From: UBA2653 sp964572685
Lineage (GTDB): Bacteria > Pseudomonadota > Gammaproteobacteria > Legionellales > Legionellaceae
Direction of reading: 5' to 3'
DNA length: 48,366 bases
Assembly: GCA_964572685.1 (NCBI GenBank)
Contig: CAZNFJ010000011.1
Location: forward strand, 1 to 48,366
Shown here: piece after piece, positions 16,481-25,018 of the stretch
How the letters are laid out: every line of letters begins with the position of its first letter
Position numbering within the stretch: position 1 is the stretch's first letter
Translations under genes and position numbers: made by a program
The notes under the pieces: model-generated
The model's input: only the letters and a program-made list of their open reading frames with translations
What the model was told of the DNA's origin: nothing
Database searches by the model: none

Positions 16481-17344
16481 ATGGCTGGTGCAAAAGAAAT
16501 ACGAAGCAAAATAGCAAGCATTAAAAATACCCAAAAGATTACTCGGGCGATGGAGATGGTTGCTGCAAGTAAAATGCGTAAAACTCAAGAACGTATGAGA
16601 ACATCGCGTCCGTATGCACAAAAAATTAATCAAGTGATTCAGCATCTGTCGCGTGCAAACTCAGAATACCGTCATGCTTTTCTACAAACACGTGAAGTTA
16701 AAAAAGTCGGTGTCATTGTAGTAACATCGGACAGAGGTTTGTGCGGAGGCTTAAATGCCAACTTGTTACGCTTAGCGGTTCAACAAATGCGCAATTGGAG
16801 TGAGCAAGGCTTAACCATCCAAATGGCTATTTTTGGACGAAAGGGACAAGCATTTTTTCGTCGAGTGGGTGGGCATGTCTTGGCGACTTCTGGTCCCATG
16901 GGTGATACCCCCAGCATGATGGATGTGATTGGCGTTGTGCAATCGATGTTAAAGGCATATGAAGATGGTGAAATTGATGCGCTTTATATTGCCTACAATG
17001 AGTTTGTGAATACCATGACGCAAAACCCTGTGGTGGAGCAACTGTTACCATTGCCAAGCAATGAGACAGATGAAAATTTACAACATCATTGGGATTACAT
17101 CTATGAGCCGGATGCAAAAGATTTGCTTGATCAATTACTGCGACGGTATATAGAAATGCAAGTTTATCAAGCAGTTGTTGAAAACATCGCTTGTGAGCAA
17201 GCCGCGAAAATGGTTGCCATGAAGAGTGCAACTGATAACGCAGGTGAGTTAATTAAAGAGTTTCAATTGGCCTATAACAAAGCGCGTCAAGCTGCAATTA
17301 CCCAAGAATTGGCGGAAATTGTGGGCGGTGCCGCGGCTTTATAA
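16481..17344 (+). CDS. atpG: ATP synthase F1 subunit gamma
   Basis: A 287-residue central rotor subunit. N-terminal AGAKEIRSKIASIKNTQKIT and TSDRGLCGGLNANL, and the C-terminal helix with MKSATDNAGELI and YNKARQAAITQEL, are diagnostic. It couples c-ring rotation to conformational changes in the alpha/beta hexamer. Confidence 0.98.
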   Translation: MAGAKEIRSKIASIKNTQKITRAMEMVAASKMRKTQERMRTSRPYAQKINQVIQHLSRANSEYRHAFLQTREVKKVGVIVVTSDRGLCGGLNANLLRLAVQQMRNWSEQGLTIQMAIFGRKGQAFFRRVGGHVLATSGPMGDTPSMMDVIGVVQSMLKAYEDGEIDALYIAYNEFVNTMTQNPVVEQLLPLPSNETDENLQHHWDYIYEPDAKDLLDQLLRRYIEMQVYQAVVENIACEQAAKMVAMKSATDNAGELIKEFQLAYNKARQAAITQELAEIVGGAAAL

Positions 17345-17355
17345 GAGGGTGAGAT

Positions 17356-18732
17356 ATGAGTAAAGGTACTATTGTACAAGTAATTGGTGCGGTGGTTGAC
17401 GTTGAGTTTCCACGCGATAATGTTCCTAAAGTCAATGATGCATTGCAAATTGAAGAAGGCAACTTGGTATTTGAAGTTCAACAACAGTTAGGTGATGGTA
17501 TTGTTCGTACGATTGCTTTAGGTACAACCGATGGTTTGAAACGTGGTTTACAAGTCATCAACACAGGTGAACCGATTCAAGTGCCTGTAGGTGTTGAAAC
17601 CTTAGGCCGCATTATGGATGTTTTAGGTCGACCGGTTGATGAAAAAGGTGATATTGGTGCTAAAGAACATTGGTCCATTCATCGTGCAGCGCCTTCTTAT
17701 GAAGAACAAGCCGGGAGTCAAGAAATTTTAGAAACCGGTATTAAAGTTATTGACTTATTATGCCCTTTTGCCAAAGGTGGTAAAGTCGGTCTTTTCGGTG
17801 GTGCTGGTGTAGGAAAAACCGTTAATATGATGGAGCTGATTCGTAATATTGCGATTGAACATAGTGGTTATTCGGTTTTTGCGGGTGTCGGTGAACGTAC
17901 TCGTGAAGGAAATGACTTCTACCATGAAATGAAAGATTCCAACGTATTGGACAAGGTATCCTTGGTTTATGGACAGATGAATGAACCACCAGGCAACCGT
18001 TTACGTGTGGCATTAACTGGATTAACCATGGCGGAAAAATTCCGTGATGAAGGCCGTGACGTTTTGTTATTCATCGATAACATCTATCGTTATACTTTGG
18101 CTGGGGTGGAAGTGTCTGCTTTATTAGGTCGTATGCCTTCTGCTGTAGGTTATCAACCCACATTGGCTGAAGAAATGGGGATGTTACAAGAACGTATTAC
18201 ATCGACCAAAACGGGCTCGATTACCTCGATTCAAGCGGTATATGTTCCTGCGGATGACTTAACTGATCCGTCGCCTGCAACAACATTTGCGCATTTGGAT
18301 GCAACCGTTGTATTGTCTCGTCAAATTGCTGAATTGGGTATTTATCCTGCAGTTGATCCATTAGATTCGACTTCACGTCAGCTAGATCCTTTAATTGTTG
18401 GTACCGAGCATTATGAAACTGCGCGTCGAGTTCAAATGACTTTGCAACGTTATAAAGAATTGAAAGATATTATTGCCATTTTAGGTATGGATGAGTTATC
18501 AGAAGATGATAAACGTGTGGTCTATCGTGCACGTAAAATTCAACGTTTCTTATCACAGCCTTTCTTTGTTGCGGAAGTTTTCACTGGCTCTCCAGGTAAA
18601 TATGTATCTTTGAAAGACTCCATTAAGGGTTTCCAAGCTATTCTTAATGGCGAGTGTGATGAGCTACCCGAACAAGCTTTCTATATGGTTGGTTCCATTG
18701 AAGAAGCATTCGAAAAAGCTAAGACTTTGTGA
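17356..18732 (+). CDS. atpD: ATP synthase F1 subunit beta
   Basis: A 458-residue catalytic subunit. The P-loop GGAGVGKT (about 149-156), GERTREGNDFYHEM with the catalytic glutamate, the Walker B region VLLFIDNIYRYTLAG and the DELSEEDK-like DELSEDDK motif near the C-terminus are intact. The sequence is nearly the same as gammaproteobacterial AtpD through the TLAEEMGMLQERITSTKTG region. A GAGGG ribosome binding site precedes the ATG. Confidence 0.99.
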   Translation: MSKGTIVQVIGAVVDVEFPRDNVPKVNDALQIEEGNLVFEVQQQLGDGIVRTIALGTTDGLKRGLQVINTGEPIQVPVGVETLGRIMDVLGRPVDEKGDIGAKEHWSIHRAAPSYEEQAGSQEILETGIKVIDLLCPFAKGGKVGLFGGAGVGKTVNMMELIRNIAIEHSGYSVFAGVGERTREGNDFYHEMKDSNVLDKVSLVYGQMNEPPGNRLRVALTGLTMAEKFRDEGRDVLLFIDNIYRYTLAGVEVSALLGRMPSAVGYQPTLAEEMGMLQERITSTKTGSITSIQAVYVPADDLTDPSPATTFAHLDATVVLSRQIAELGIYPAVDPLDSTSRQLDPLIVGTEHYETARRVQMTLQRYKELKDIIAILGMDELSEDDKRVVYRARKIQRFLSQPFFVAEVFTGSPGKYVSLKDSIKGFQAILNGECDELPEQAFYMVGSIEEAFEKAKTL

Positions 18733-18743
18733 GAGATGATAAC

Positions 18744-19169
18744 ATGCCAATAACCATGCATCTTGATATCGTCAGCGCCGAGAAAGAAGTTTTTTCCGGC
18801 GTTGTACAATTTGTAGTTGTGACAGCAGAACTTGGTGAGGTGGGTATCAAACCTGGACATGCGCCCATGTTAACATTGCTAAAACCCGGTGAAATCTGTG
18901 TTACTTTAGGAAATGGTGAAGAGCAAATCTATTACCTATCCGGTGGCATGTTAGAGGTCCAGCCTTATTACACCACTATACTTGCGGATACTGTTGAGCG
19001 AGCTGATTCTTTGAATGAAGCGGCAGCCCTCGAGGCTAAGCAGCGTGCTGAAGAAGCCATGCAAAAACGCGATAGCGACGTCGATTATTCGATGGCCTCT
19101 GCGGAATTAGCAAGAGCTGCAGCGCAAATTCGCGCAATTCAAAAACTACGTAAGAAAACGCACGCCTAA
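18744..19169 (+). CDS. atpC: ATP synthase F1 subunit epsilon
   Basis: A 141-residue subunit of the central stalk, with the N-terminal beta-sandwich (MHLDIVSAEKEVFSG, LGEVGIKPGHAPMLTLLKPG) and a C-terminal helical hairpin that can inhibit ATP hydrolysis. The frame is open from a GTG at 18729 inside atpD, but the ATG at 18744 matches the family N-terminus and has GAGAG upstream. It is the last gene of the operon. Confidence 0.97.
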   Translation: MPITMHLDIVSAEKEVFSGVVQFVVVTAELGEVGIKPGHAPMLTLLKPGEICVTLGNGEEQIYYLSGGMLEVQPYYTTILADTVERADSLNEAAALEAKQRAEEAMQKRDSDVDYSMASAELARAAAQIRAIQKLRKKTHA

Positions 19170-19177
19170 TTTTATCA

Positions 19178-19205
19178 AAGCCATTGTGAAACAATGGCTT
19201 TTTTT
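19178..19205 (+). terminator. Intrinsic terminator of the atp operon
   Basis: A perfect 9-bp stem AAGCCATTG / CAATGGCTT (19178-19186 and 19192-19200) with a TGAAA loop, running into a T-tract (19199-19205). It lies 9 bases after the atpC stop. Confidence 0.92.
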
Positions 19206-19276
19206 AATATAACGCTGCTCATCATTATTTCAACCAAGCCTTAAAGTCATATGTTATTCAAAGTTTGTCATCAGGT

Positions 19277-19305
19277 TTGATCTCTTTGATATCATCGATT
19301 AAAAT
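19277..19305 (+). promoter_or_regulatory. Candidate parC promoter
   Basis: TTGATC (19277-19282), a 17-base spacer and TAAAAT (19300-19305), 33 bases before the parC ATG. It lies after the atp terminator, so parC is likely its own transcript. Confidence 0.6.
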
Positions 19306-19314
19306 GGATGTTCA

Positions 19315-19341
19315 ATGAATATCACCATGTATAAGAGATGA
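19315..19341 (+). CDS. Possible 8-codon upstream ORF overlapping parC start
   Basis: ATG at 19315 opens a short frame (MNITMYKR) whose TGA overlaps the parC ATG as ATGA. parC has no well-spaced ribosome binding site (AAGAG directly abuts its ATG), so translational coupling through this leader is possible. It may equally be chance. Confidence 0.3.
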   Translation: MNITMYKR

Positions 19342-21566
19342 CGCTTACACTCGATAAACAACCCCTTGCTGAATTTACCTCCCAGGCGTATTATGATTAC
19401 GCTATGGCCGTTATCTTAGATCGCGCCTTGCCTCATATCGCAGATGGGTTAAAGCCTGTGCAACGTCGCATCGTTTATGCCATGTCTGAACTGGGATTAA
19501 AAGCCAGTAGTAAATATAAAAAATCAGCAAGAACTGTCGGGGATGTTTTGGGTAAATTCCATCCTCATGGTGATAGTGCGTGTTATGAAGCCATGGTTTT
19601 GATGGCTCAATCTTTTTCTTACCGTTATCCTTTGGTGGATGGTCAAGGAAACTGGGGTTCGGCAGATGATCCTAAATCTTTTGCTGCCATGCGTTACACC
19701 GAAGCTCGTTTATCTCCTTATGCAGAATTGCTATTGCGTGAGTTGCCCTTTGGAACCGTTAATTGGGTAGATAATTTTGATGCCACTTTAAAAGAGCCGT
19801 CATTACTACCAGCACGTCTACCGAATGTATTGTTGAACGGTGCATCCGGTATTGCGGTTGGTATGGCTTCAGATATTTTACCTCACCAAATTCATGAAGT
19901 TGGTAAGGCGTGTATGTTTTTACTGGATAAACCTGAAGCTGAACTTCAAGATATCTTAAAATTCATCAAAGGACCTGACTTTCCAACAGCTGCCGAAATC
20001 ATCACGCCTTTGCCACAAATCATACAGATGTATGAAACGGGTAATGGAAGCGTAAGATGTCGAGCCATTTATCAGTTGGAACGTCAACATATTGTTATCA
20101 CCGCTTTACCATATCAAGTTTCCGGCGCCAAGGTTTTAGAACAAATTGCCCAACAAATGCAGCAGAAAAAATTACCGATGGTTGAGGATTTACGAGATGA
20201 ATCTGATCATGAAAATCCGACTCGTTTGGTGATTAAATTGCGCTCTGGACGTATAGATGCACAAGCGTTAATGAGTCACCTATTTGCAACCACTGATTTG
20301 GAGCGTAGTTATCGCTATAATTGCAACCTGATTGGTTTAAATGGTCGTCCTGAAGTGAAGGATTTATTAACTTTATTGAAAGAGTGGATCCAATATCGAT
20401 TGCAAACTGTGACTCGGCGCATCAATCATCGTTTAGATCAAGTTCGTGATCGTTTAGAAGTGATTATGGGCTTGTTGGTGGTGTATTTACATCTGGATGA
20501 AGTGATTCGCATTATTCGTGAAGAAGATGAACCTGCTCAAGCACTGATGGCTCGTTTTGATATCAATGAACGTCAGGTATACGCAATTTTGGAAACAAGG
20601 TTGCGTCATTTGGCAAGATTAGAAGAAGGACTGTTAAAAAAGGAACAAGACGCATTGTTGACTGAATTGCAACAGCTGAGCACTTTTTTAGCTGATGAAA
20701 AGGCTTTACGTCAGTTGGTTAAATCAGAAATTGCCGAGGATCTAAAAAAATATGGTGATGAACGACGTTCTCCTTTGGTTGAACGTTCTAATGCTCAAGC
20801 AATGTCTATGGTGGAAGTTGTATCTAATGAAGCCTTGACCGTTATCATGTCACAGCAGGGCTGGATTCGTGCAGCTAAGGGCAGTGATGCTGATGGACAA
20901 AGCTATCCTTTTAAAGCGGGTGATGGATTTTTAACACAAGTTAAAGCACGAAGCTCCCAAATGATTCATTTCTTTGATAGTGAAGGAAAAATTTACCAGC
21001 TACCTGCTCATAGCCTGCCTTCTGCTCGTGGTCAGGGTGAACCTTTAACCAGTCGATTAAATCCTGCTGATGGTGCCAAATTTATCGCTATGGGAGCGAT
21101 TGAGATGGAAGGTTATTATATTTTAGTCAATAGTGCGGGTTTTGGTTTTTGTGTGCCAGGGAAAGAGGCCGGCACTAAAAATCGTAATGGCAAGGCTTGT
21201 ATGAATTTGCCAGATAATAGCCGATTATTGTCAGTGCTTCCTGCGGTAAGTCTTGAAAATCAATATTTGGCGTTATTAAATTCAGCAGGTCGATTGTTGA
21301 TCATACCTTTAGTGGATATCCCCGTCTTAAGCAAAGGGAAGGGAAATATTTTAATGAAATGTAAATCCAGTATTTCTCCTGAGCCTTTGGTCGTATGGAG
21401 TGTGGTAGTTCTTTCTGAGAAGGATGTATTGTTATTGACTGATAAAAAGCAAACACATCGTTTGGATTTCAAGAAATGGCAGTCTTATATTGGGAAGAGA
21501 GGTCAAACCGGAAAAAGTTTATCTAAACCGCTGACCTCAGTGAATCATTTGACGATTGAGCATTAG
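19338..21566 (+). CDS. parC: DNA topoisomerase IV subunit A
   Basis: A 742-residue type IIA topoisomerase subunit that decatenates daughter chromosomes together with ParE. The catalytic tyrosine is Y120 in AAMRYTEAR, and the quinolone-determining region HPHGDSACYEAMV carries S80 and E84, the wild-type, drug-sensitive residues. The DQGNWGS-like GQGNWGSADDPKSF block distinguishes ParC of this type. The C-terminal beta-pinwheel repeats are present. parE is not in this window. It ends in a 4-base convergent overlap with zapA. Confidence 0.97.
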   Translation: MTLTLDKQPLAEFTSQAYYDYAMAVILDRALPHIADGLKPVQRRIVYAMSELGLKASSKYKKSARTVGDVLGKFHPHGDSACYEAMVLMAQSFSYRYPLVDGQGNWGSADDPKSFAAMRYTEARLSPYAELLLRELPFGTVNWVDNFDATLKEPSLLPARLPNVLLNGASGIAVGMASDILPHQIHEVGKACMFLLDKPEAELQDILKFIKGPDFPTAAEIITPLPQIIQMYETGNGSVRCRAIYQLERQHIVITALPYQVSGAKVLEQIAQQMQQKKLPMVEDLRDESDHENPTRLVIKLRSGRIDAQALMSHLFATTDLERSYRYNCNLIGLNGRPEVKDLLTLLKEWIQYRLQTVTRRINHRLDQVRDRLEVIMGLLVVYLHLDEVIRIIREEDEPAQALMARFDINERQVYAILETRLRHLARLEEGLLKKEQDALLTELQQLSTFLADEKALRQLVKSEIAEDLKKYGDERRSPLVERSNAQAMSMVEVVSNEALTVIMSQQGWIRAAKGSDADGQSYPFKAGDGFLTQVKARSSQMIHFFDSEGKIYQLPAHSLPSARGQGEPLTSRLNPADGAKFIAMGAIEMEGYYILVNSAGFGFCVPGKEAGTKNRNGKACMNLPDNSRLLSVLPAVSLENQYLALLNSAGRLLIIPLVDIPVLSKGKGNILMKCKSSISPEPLVVWSVVVLSEKDVLLLTDKKQTHRLDFKKWQSYIGKRGQTGKSLSKPLTSVNHLTIEH

Positions 21567-21579
21567 GCAGGCTCAATCG
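21553..21579. terminator. Hairpin spanning the parC/zapA convergent overlap
   Basis: A perfect 9-bp stem CGATTGAGC (21553-21561) and GCTCAATCG (21571-21579) with a 9-base loop that contains both stop codons. Only a short CATTTT run follows on the plus strand, and none on the minus strand. A shared bidirectional terminator or mRNA 3'-end structure is the likely role. Confidence 0.55.
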
Positions 21580-21859
21580 CATTTTGCAAACGATTTTCAA
21601 GAGAGTGAATAAATTCAGTGAGTTGTTCACGCTGTTGAAGTTGTTTTTGTTCTTGATTGATCAATTCATGGCTTAAATCCAATGCAGCTAATAACAAAAT
21701 TTGTGTCGCATCGAGCGTTTTGAATTGTGATTTTTTTTGAGAAATGGTTGCATTCAGTTTTTTAGCGGCCAATTGTAAATTTTCCATTTCCTCAATAGGG
21801 CATTTTATTTTGTAACTTTTATTCATTAATTGTATGGTGCAATGATTGGAAGTATTCAT
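21563..21859 (-). CDS. zapA: Cell division protein ZapA
   Basis: A 98-residue small protein that bundles FtsZ filaments at the division ring. The N-terminal beta-strand domain (CTIQLMNKSYKIKCPIEEMENLQLAAKKLN) and the long C-terminal coiled coil (about 55-95) are typical. The ATG at 21859 is preceded by GGGGATC; the open frame extends to 21934 without homology. It is divergent from the UPF0149 gene and pepP, as in many gammaproteobacteria. The 6S RNA gene, often next to zapA, is not in the visible downstream space because parC overlaps it. Confidence 0.9.
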   Translation of the reverse strand: MNTSNHCTIQLMNKSYKIKCPIEEMENLQLAAKKLNATISQKKSQFKTLDATQILLLAALDLSHELINQEQKQLQQREQLTEFIHSLENRLQNAIEPA

Positions 21860-21893
21860 TTTGCGATCCCCATGAAATTTTTTGTCATAACAC

Positions 21894-21922
21894 ATGTTAA
21901 CAATTTTGGCATCTTTGAGCAA
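21894..21922 (-). promoter_or_regulatory. Candidate zapA promoter
   Basis: On the minus strand TTGCTC (21922-21917), a 17-base spacer and TAACAT (21899-21894), 35 bases before the zapA ATG. It sits in the 104-base divergent region with the UPF0149 gene. Confidence 0.5.
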
Positions 21923-21963
21923 ATCAGTTATCATCTAGTTTTAGAATACTATTGAGAAACATC

Positions 21964-22545
21964 ATGACAGACCTTTCCAGCTCCACTCCAACCCTGCCGG
22001 CCCATACTCAAATCATGGAAGATTTGTCAGCTTTGACTTTAGATGTAGATGTTTCGTACTTACATGGTTTACTGACTGGCTTTTTGGTGGCCGGTGCTGG
22101 CATACAGGCTGAAAATTATTTACGATCTTTAATTTTAAATAAAACCGGTCCTAGTTTTCACCAATCGACGCATGCTTTATTTTCTATTTATACTGTTACT
22201 CAGACATGGTTGAATAGCTTTGGCTTTCAGTTTGAGATGTTATTGCCAGAAATTGAGACGGCACTTCCTGAACGACTGCAGGGGTTTTCCAATTGGTGTC
22301 AAGGCTTTTTAGAGGGGTTACAGGATGCTGGGTTGACCATGGATGATTTTGAAAATGAAGAAGATCTAGAAATATTACAACATTTAGATGATTTTTCTCA
22401 AATGGATGTTGATGATTTAGAGTTTGATAATGAAGACGAGAAAGCATATCTTGATGTAACTGAATATACAAGGCTTGCTGTTTTACAACTATTTTGTGAT
22501 TTAAATGAACAAAAATCTGGAAAAACGACTCCAGCACATCATTAA
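21964..22545 (+). CDS. UPF0149 (YgfB/YecA-type) family protein
   Basis: A 193-residue acidic protein of the UPF0149 family: DVSYLHGLLTGFLVAGAG near the N-terminus, WCQGFLEGLQDAG in the middle and an acidic EYTRLAVLQLF end. Relatives (YgfB) sit between zapA and pepP/ubiH in gammaproteobacteria, exactly as here. Work on Pseudomonas YgfB connects it to gene regulation, but I cannot infer that for this protein. The ATG at 21964 follows GAGAAAC; an in-frame TTG at 21952 is less likely. Confidence 0.88.
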   Translation: MTDLSSSTPTLPAHTQIMEDLSALTLDVDVSYLHGLLTGFLVAGAGIQAENYLRSLILNKTGPSFHQSTHALFSIYTVTQTWLNSFGFQFEMLLPEIETALPERLQGFSNWCQGFLEGLQDAGLTMDDFENEEDLEILQHLDDFSQMDVDDLEFDNEDEKAYLDVTEYTRLAVLQLFCDLNEQKSGKTTPAHH

Positions 22546-22559
22546 GATAAGGAATGGGG

Positions 22560-23861
22560 ATGATCACTCAAAAGGAATATCAAAAACGTCGAACTGATTT
22601 GATGAAACGATTGCCTGCTCAAAGTATTATGATCATACCGAGTGGCGAGGAGGTATTACGTAGTGGTGATGTACATTACCCGTTTCGTCAACAAAGTGAT
22701 TTTTTATATCTAACAGGGTTTTCAGAACCCCATTCGATATTGGTTCTTAAAGATGGGAAGTCTTGGTTATTCAACGCTCCTCAAGATGATCAGAAAACCG
22801 TTTGGACGGGACCTGTTCTAGGGCAAATGGGTGCAATTGCTCAGTTGGGGATGGATGAGGCCTATCCTGTTGGGGATTTTGAGGTCTATTTACATACATT
22901 ACTCGAGGGTGTTACCGCTATTTATTATCCTTTTTTACAAGGTGGGCAGTGGGAAAAGAAATTATTTTCAACCTGGAAGCAGGTCCGATCTCAACGACGT
23001 CAAGATCGAGCTTTGCCAAGTGCTTTTCATGATGTTTCTCCATGGATTGCAAGCATGCGTTTATTTAAAAGTCCTGATGAAATTAGAACTATCCAAAAAG
23101 TCGTGGATATTTCTGTGGATGCCCATATTGCCGTGATGCAACAAATTTCCTCTTGTGAATATGAATATCAAGCAGCGGCTATATTTCATCAACACCTTCA
23201 ACAACAAGGGATAATGGAGGTGGCATATCCCAGTATTGTGGCTAGTGGTGAAAATGCTTGTATTTTGCATTACACCGAATACCATCGCGCTTTCCAATCA
23301 ACGGATTTACTTTTGATAGATGCAGGTGGTGAATACAAGGGATATGCGGCCGATTTAACAAGAACTTATCCTGTTCGAGGACGATGGACTTTTGAACAAC
23401 AAGCTATTTATGAGCTGGTTTTAGCAGCTCAAAAAGCAGCAATTGCCGTGATTAAACCGCAAATACAATGGTCTGAAATCCAAAAGACTATTCTTTCTTT
23501 TCTGACTCAGGGGCTTAAAGATTTAGGTATTTTGCAGGGAACCTTATCAGGCCTATTGGAACAGCAAGCTTATAAATCTTTTTATATGCACGGTTCTGGG
23601 CATTGGTTGGGCATGGATGTTCATGATGTTGGCGCGTATGAAGAGCATGGACAATCGATTCGATTACAATCTTCTATGGTTTTAACGGTAGAACCAGGTT
23701 TATATTTTTCACCCCAGTTGTCACATATTGATGAGCGCTGGAGGGGTATCGGTGTGCGTATTGAAGATGATGTGTTGGTGACCGAGCAAGGAAATCATGT
23801 ATTTTCGCATCGGTTGCCAAAGGAAGTCGATGATTTACAAAGTATTGGTTGCTTATGCTAA
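22560..23861 (+). CDS. pepP: Xaa-Pro aminopeptidase
   Basis: A 433-residue metallopeptidase of family M24B that removes N-terminal residues before proline. The dinuclear metal ligands are seen in order: the two aspartates in IDAGGEYKGYAADLTRTYP, the histidine in MHGSGHWLGMDVHDVG, the glutamate in TVEPGLYF and the glutamate in GVRIEDDVLV. An N-terminal aminopeptidase-P domain (YPFRQQSDFLYLTGF) is complete. I chose the ATG at 22560 because AAGGA (22549-22553) is 6 bases upstream, while the ATG at 22554 abuts it. It overlaps ubiH by 7 bases. Confidence 0.96.
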   Translation: MITQKEYQKRRTDLMKRLPAQSIMIIPSGEEVLRSGDVHYPFRQQSDFLYLTGFSEPHSILVLKDGKSWLFNAPQDDQKTVWTGPVLGQMGAIAQLGMDEAYPVGDFEVYLHTLLEGVTAIYYPFLQGGQWEKKLFSTWKQVRSQRRQDRALPSAFHDVSPWIASMRLFKSPDEIRTIQKVVDISVDAHIAVMQQISSCEYEYQAAAIFHQHLQQQGIMEVAYPSIVASGENACILHYTEYHRAFQSTDLLLIDAGGEYKGYAADLTRTYPVRGRWTFEQQAIYELVLAAQKAAIAVIKPQIQWSEIQKTILSFLTQGLKDLGILQGTLSGLLEQQAYKSFYMHGSGHWLGMDVHDVGAYEEHGQSIRLQSSMVLTVEPGLYFSPQLSHIDERWRGIGVRIEDDVLVTEQGNHVFSHRLPKEVDDLQSIGCLC

Positions 23862-25018
23862 AATTAGAGTGTCAGGTTTTAATCATTGGTGGTGGAATTG
23901 TTGGTTTGAGTTTGGCCAAGGGCTTGGAGCAGCAGGGTATTAGTTATTTATTAGTTGATGATGGTGTGCAAAAAATTCATAAAACCACCCGTCCTTTGGC
24001 TTTGTCAAAAACCAGCATTGCCATTTTAAAATATTTGAATGTTTGGAATGATATCCGGAATTTTTCAACTCCTATTGAATCAATTCATGTTTCAGTTGAG
24101 GGGCATTTTGGGGCGTTAAAGCTCGGTGAAGCCGGTCATGAATATTTAGGACGGGTCATCGATTTGAATGAATTACAAACGATTTTGATGAGAAAGTTGA
24201 GTTTGCAACAACAGGTGAAATCAGGTCGATTTGTGCATTACGATAAGAATTCAAAAGAGGTTCAATTATTTTGTGATGAACAAGAACTGCGTGTGAAAGC
24301 GCAAATTATTATTGCTGCGGATGGTGCATTATCTTCAGTGAGAGCTTGTTCTGGACTTGGCGTGGAAGCAGAAACTGAGCAGCAGGCAATCATTGGAACT
24401 CTTGGTTTTCAATGGCCGCATCATGGTCAGGCTTTTGAACGATTCACTGAATGGGGGCCTTTGGCTTTGCTGCCATGGAAAACGCATGAAATGGCGATGG
24501 TTTGGAGTATGAGCAAAGAAAATGCACTGCATTTACAACAAAGTGATTATCCGTCTTTGATTAAAAAGCAGCTTGCTCATCGTCTGGGACCGATTGTTGA
24601 TTGTTCTGCAATAAGAACTTATCCTTTAAGACAAATATTCATGCCGGTGCAAAACTTTCAAAATATACTGTTTCTAGGTAATGCAGCACATACGCTTCAT
24701 CCCGTAGCAGGCCAGGGCTTTAATTTAAGTTTACGCGATGTGATGACTTTTCTGAATATTTTAAAAGAGAATGGTATTCATCCTGGCGTTTTTCCTATTT
24801 ATATGTTGAAACGTCGAGATGATCAACGGTTCACCAAATTTTTAACACGATTTTTAGCAGGAGGCTTCCATCGCTTGCCGGGTTTTTTGAAAGGCATCGG
24901 TTTGAGTGCTCTTGGGAATCATTCTACCTTAAAACAACTTTTTTCATATTATGCTCAAGGAATGGGGTACCCATTACCTTTGTCCATTTATCAGATTTTG
25001 GAATCCAGCGATGAATAA
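23855..25018 (+). CDS. ubiH: 2-octaprenyl-6-methoxyphenol hydroxylase (ubiquinone synthesis)
   Basis: A 387-residue flavoprotein monooxygenase that hydroxylates the ubiquinone ring. The FAD-binding Rossmann motif is LIIGGGIVGLSLAKGL near the N-terminus, ADGALSSVR lies in the middle (DG motif) and FLGNAAHTLHPVAGQGFNLSLRD marks the second FAD motif (GD-like), as in UbiH. It overlaps pepP by 7 bases and the next hydroxylase by 8 bases, matching the pepP-ubiH-ubiI/visC order of gammaproteobacteria. UbiH is the best fit by order and motif, though UbiH/UbiI/UbiF paralogues are hard to separate by eye. Confidence 0.92.
   Translation: MLKLECQVLIIGGGIVGLSLAKGLEQQGISYLLVDDGVQKIHKTTRPLALSKTSIAILKYLNVWNDIRNFSTPIESIHVSVEGHFGALKLGEAGHEYLGRVIDLNELQTILMRKLSLQQQVKSGRFVHYDKNSKEVQLFCDEQELRVKAQIIIAADGALSSVRACSGLGVEAETEQQAIIGTLGFQWPHHGQAFERFTEWGPLALLPWKTHEMAMVWSMSKENALHLQQSDYPSLIKKQLAHRLGPIVDCSAIRTYPLRQIFMPVQNFQNILFLGNAAHTLHPVAGQGFNLSLRDVMTFLNILKENGIHPGVFPIYMLKRRDDQRFTKFLTRFLAGGFHRLPGFLKGIGLSALGNHSTLKQLFSYYAQGMGYPLPLSIYQILESSDE

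Noticed and set aside
16352..17231. Minus-strand open frames opposite atpA and atpG
   Set aside because: They lie wholly within conserved atp genes and show no protein-like features.
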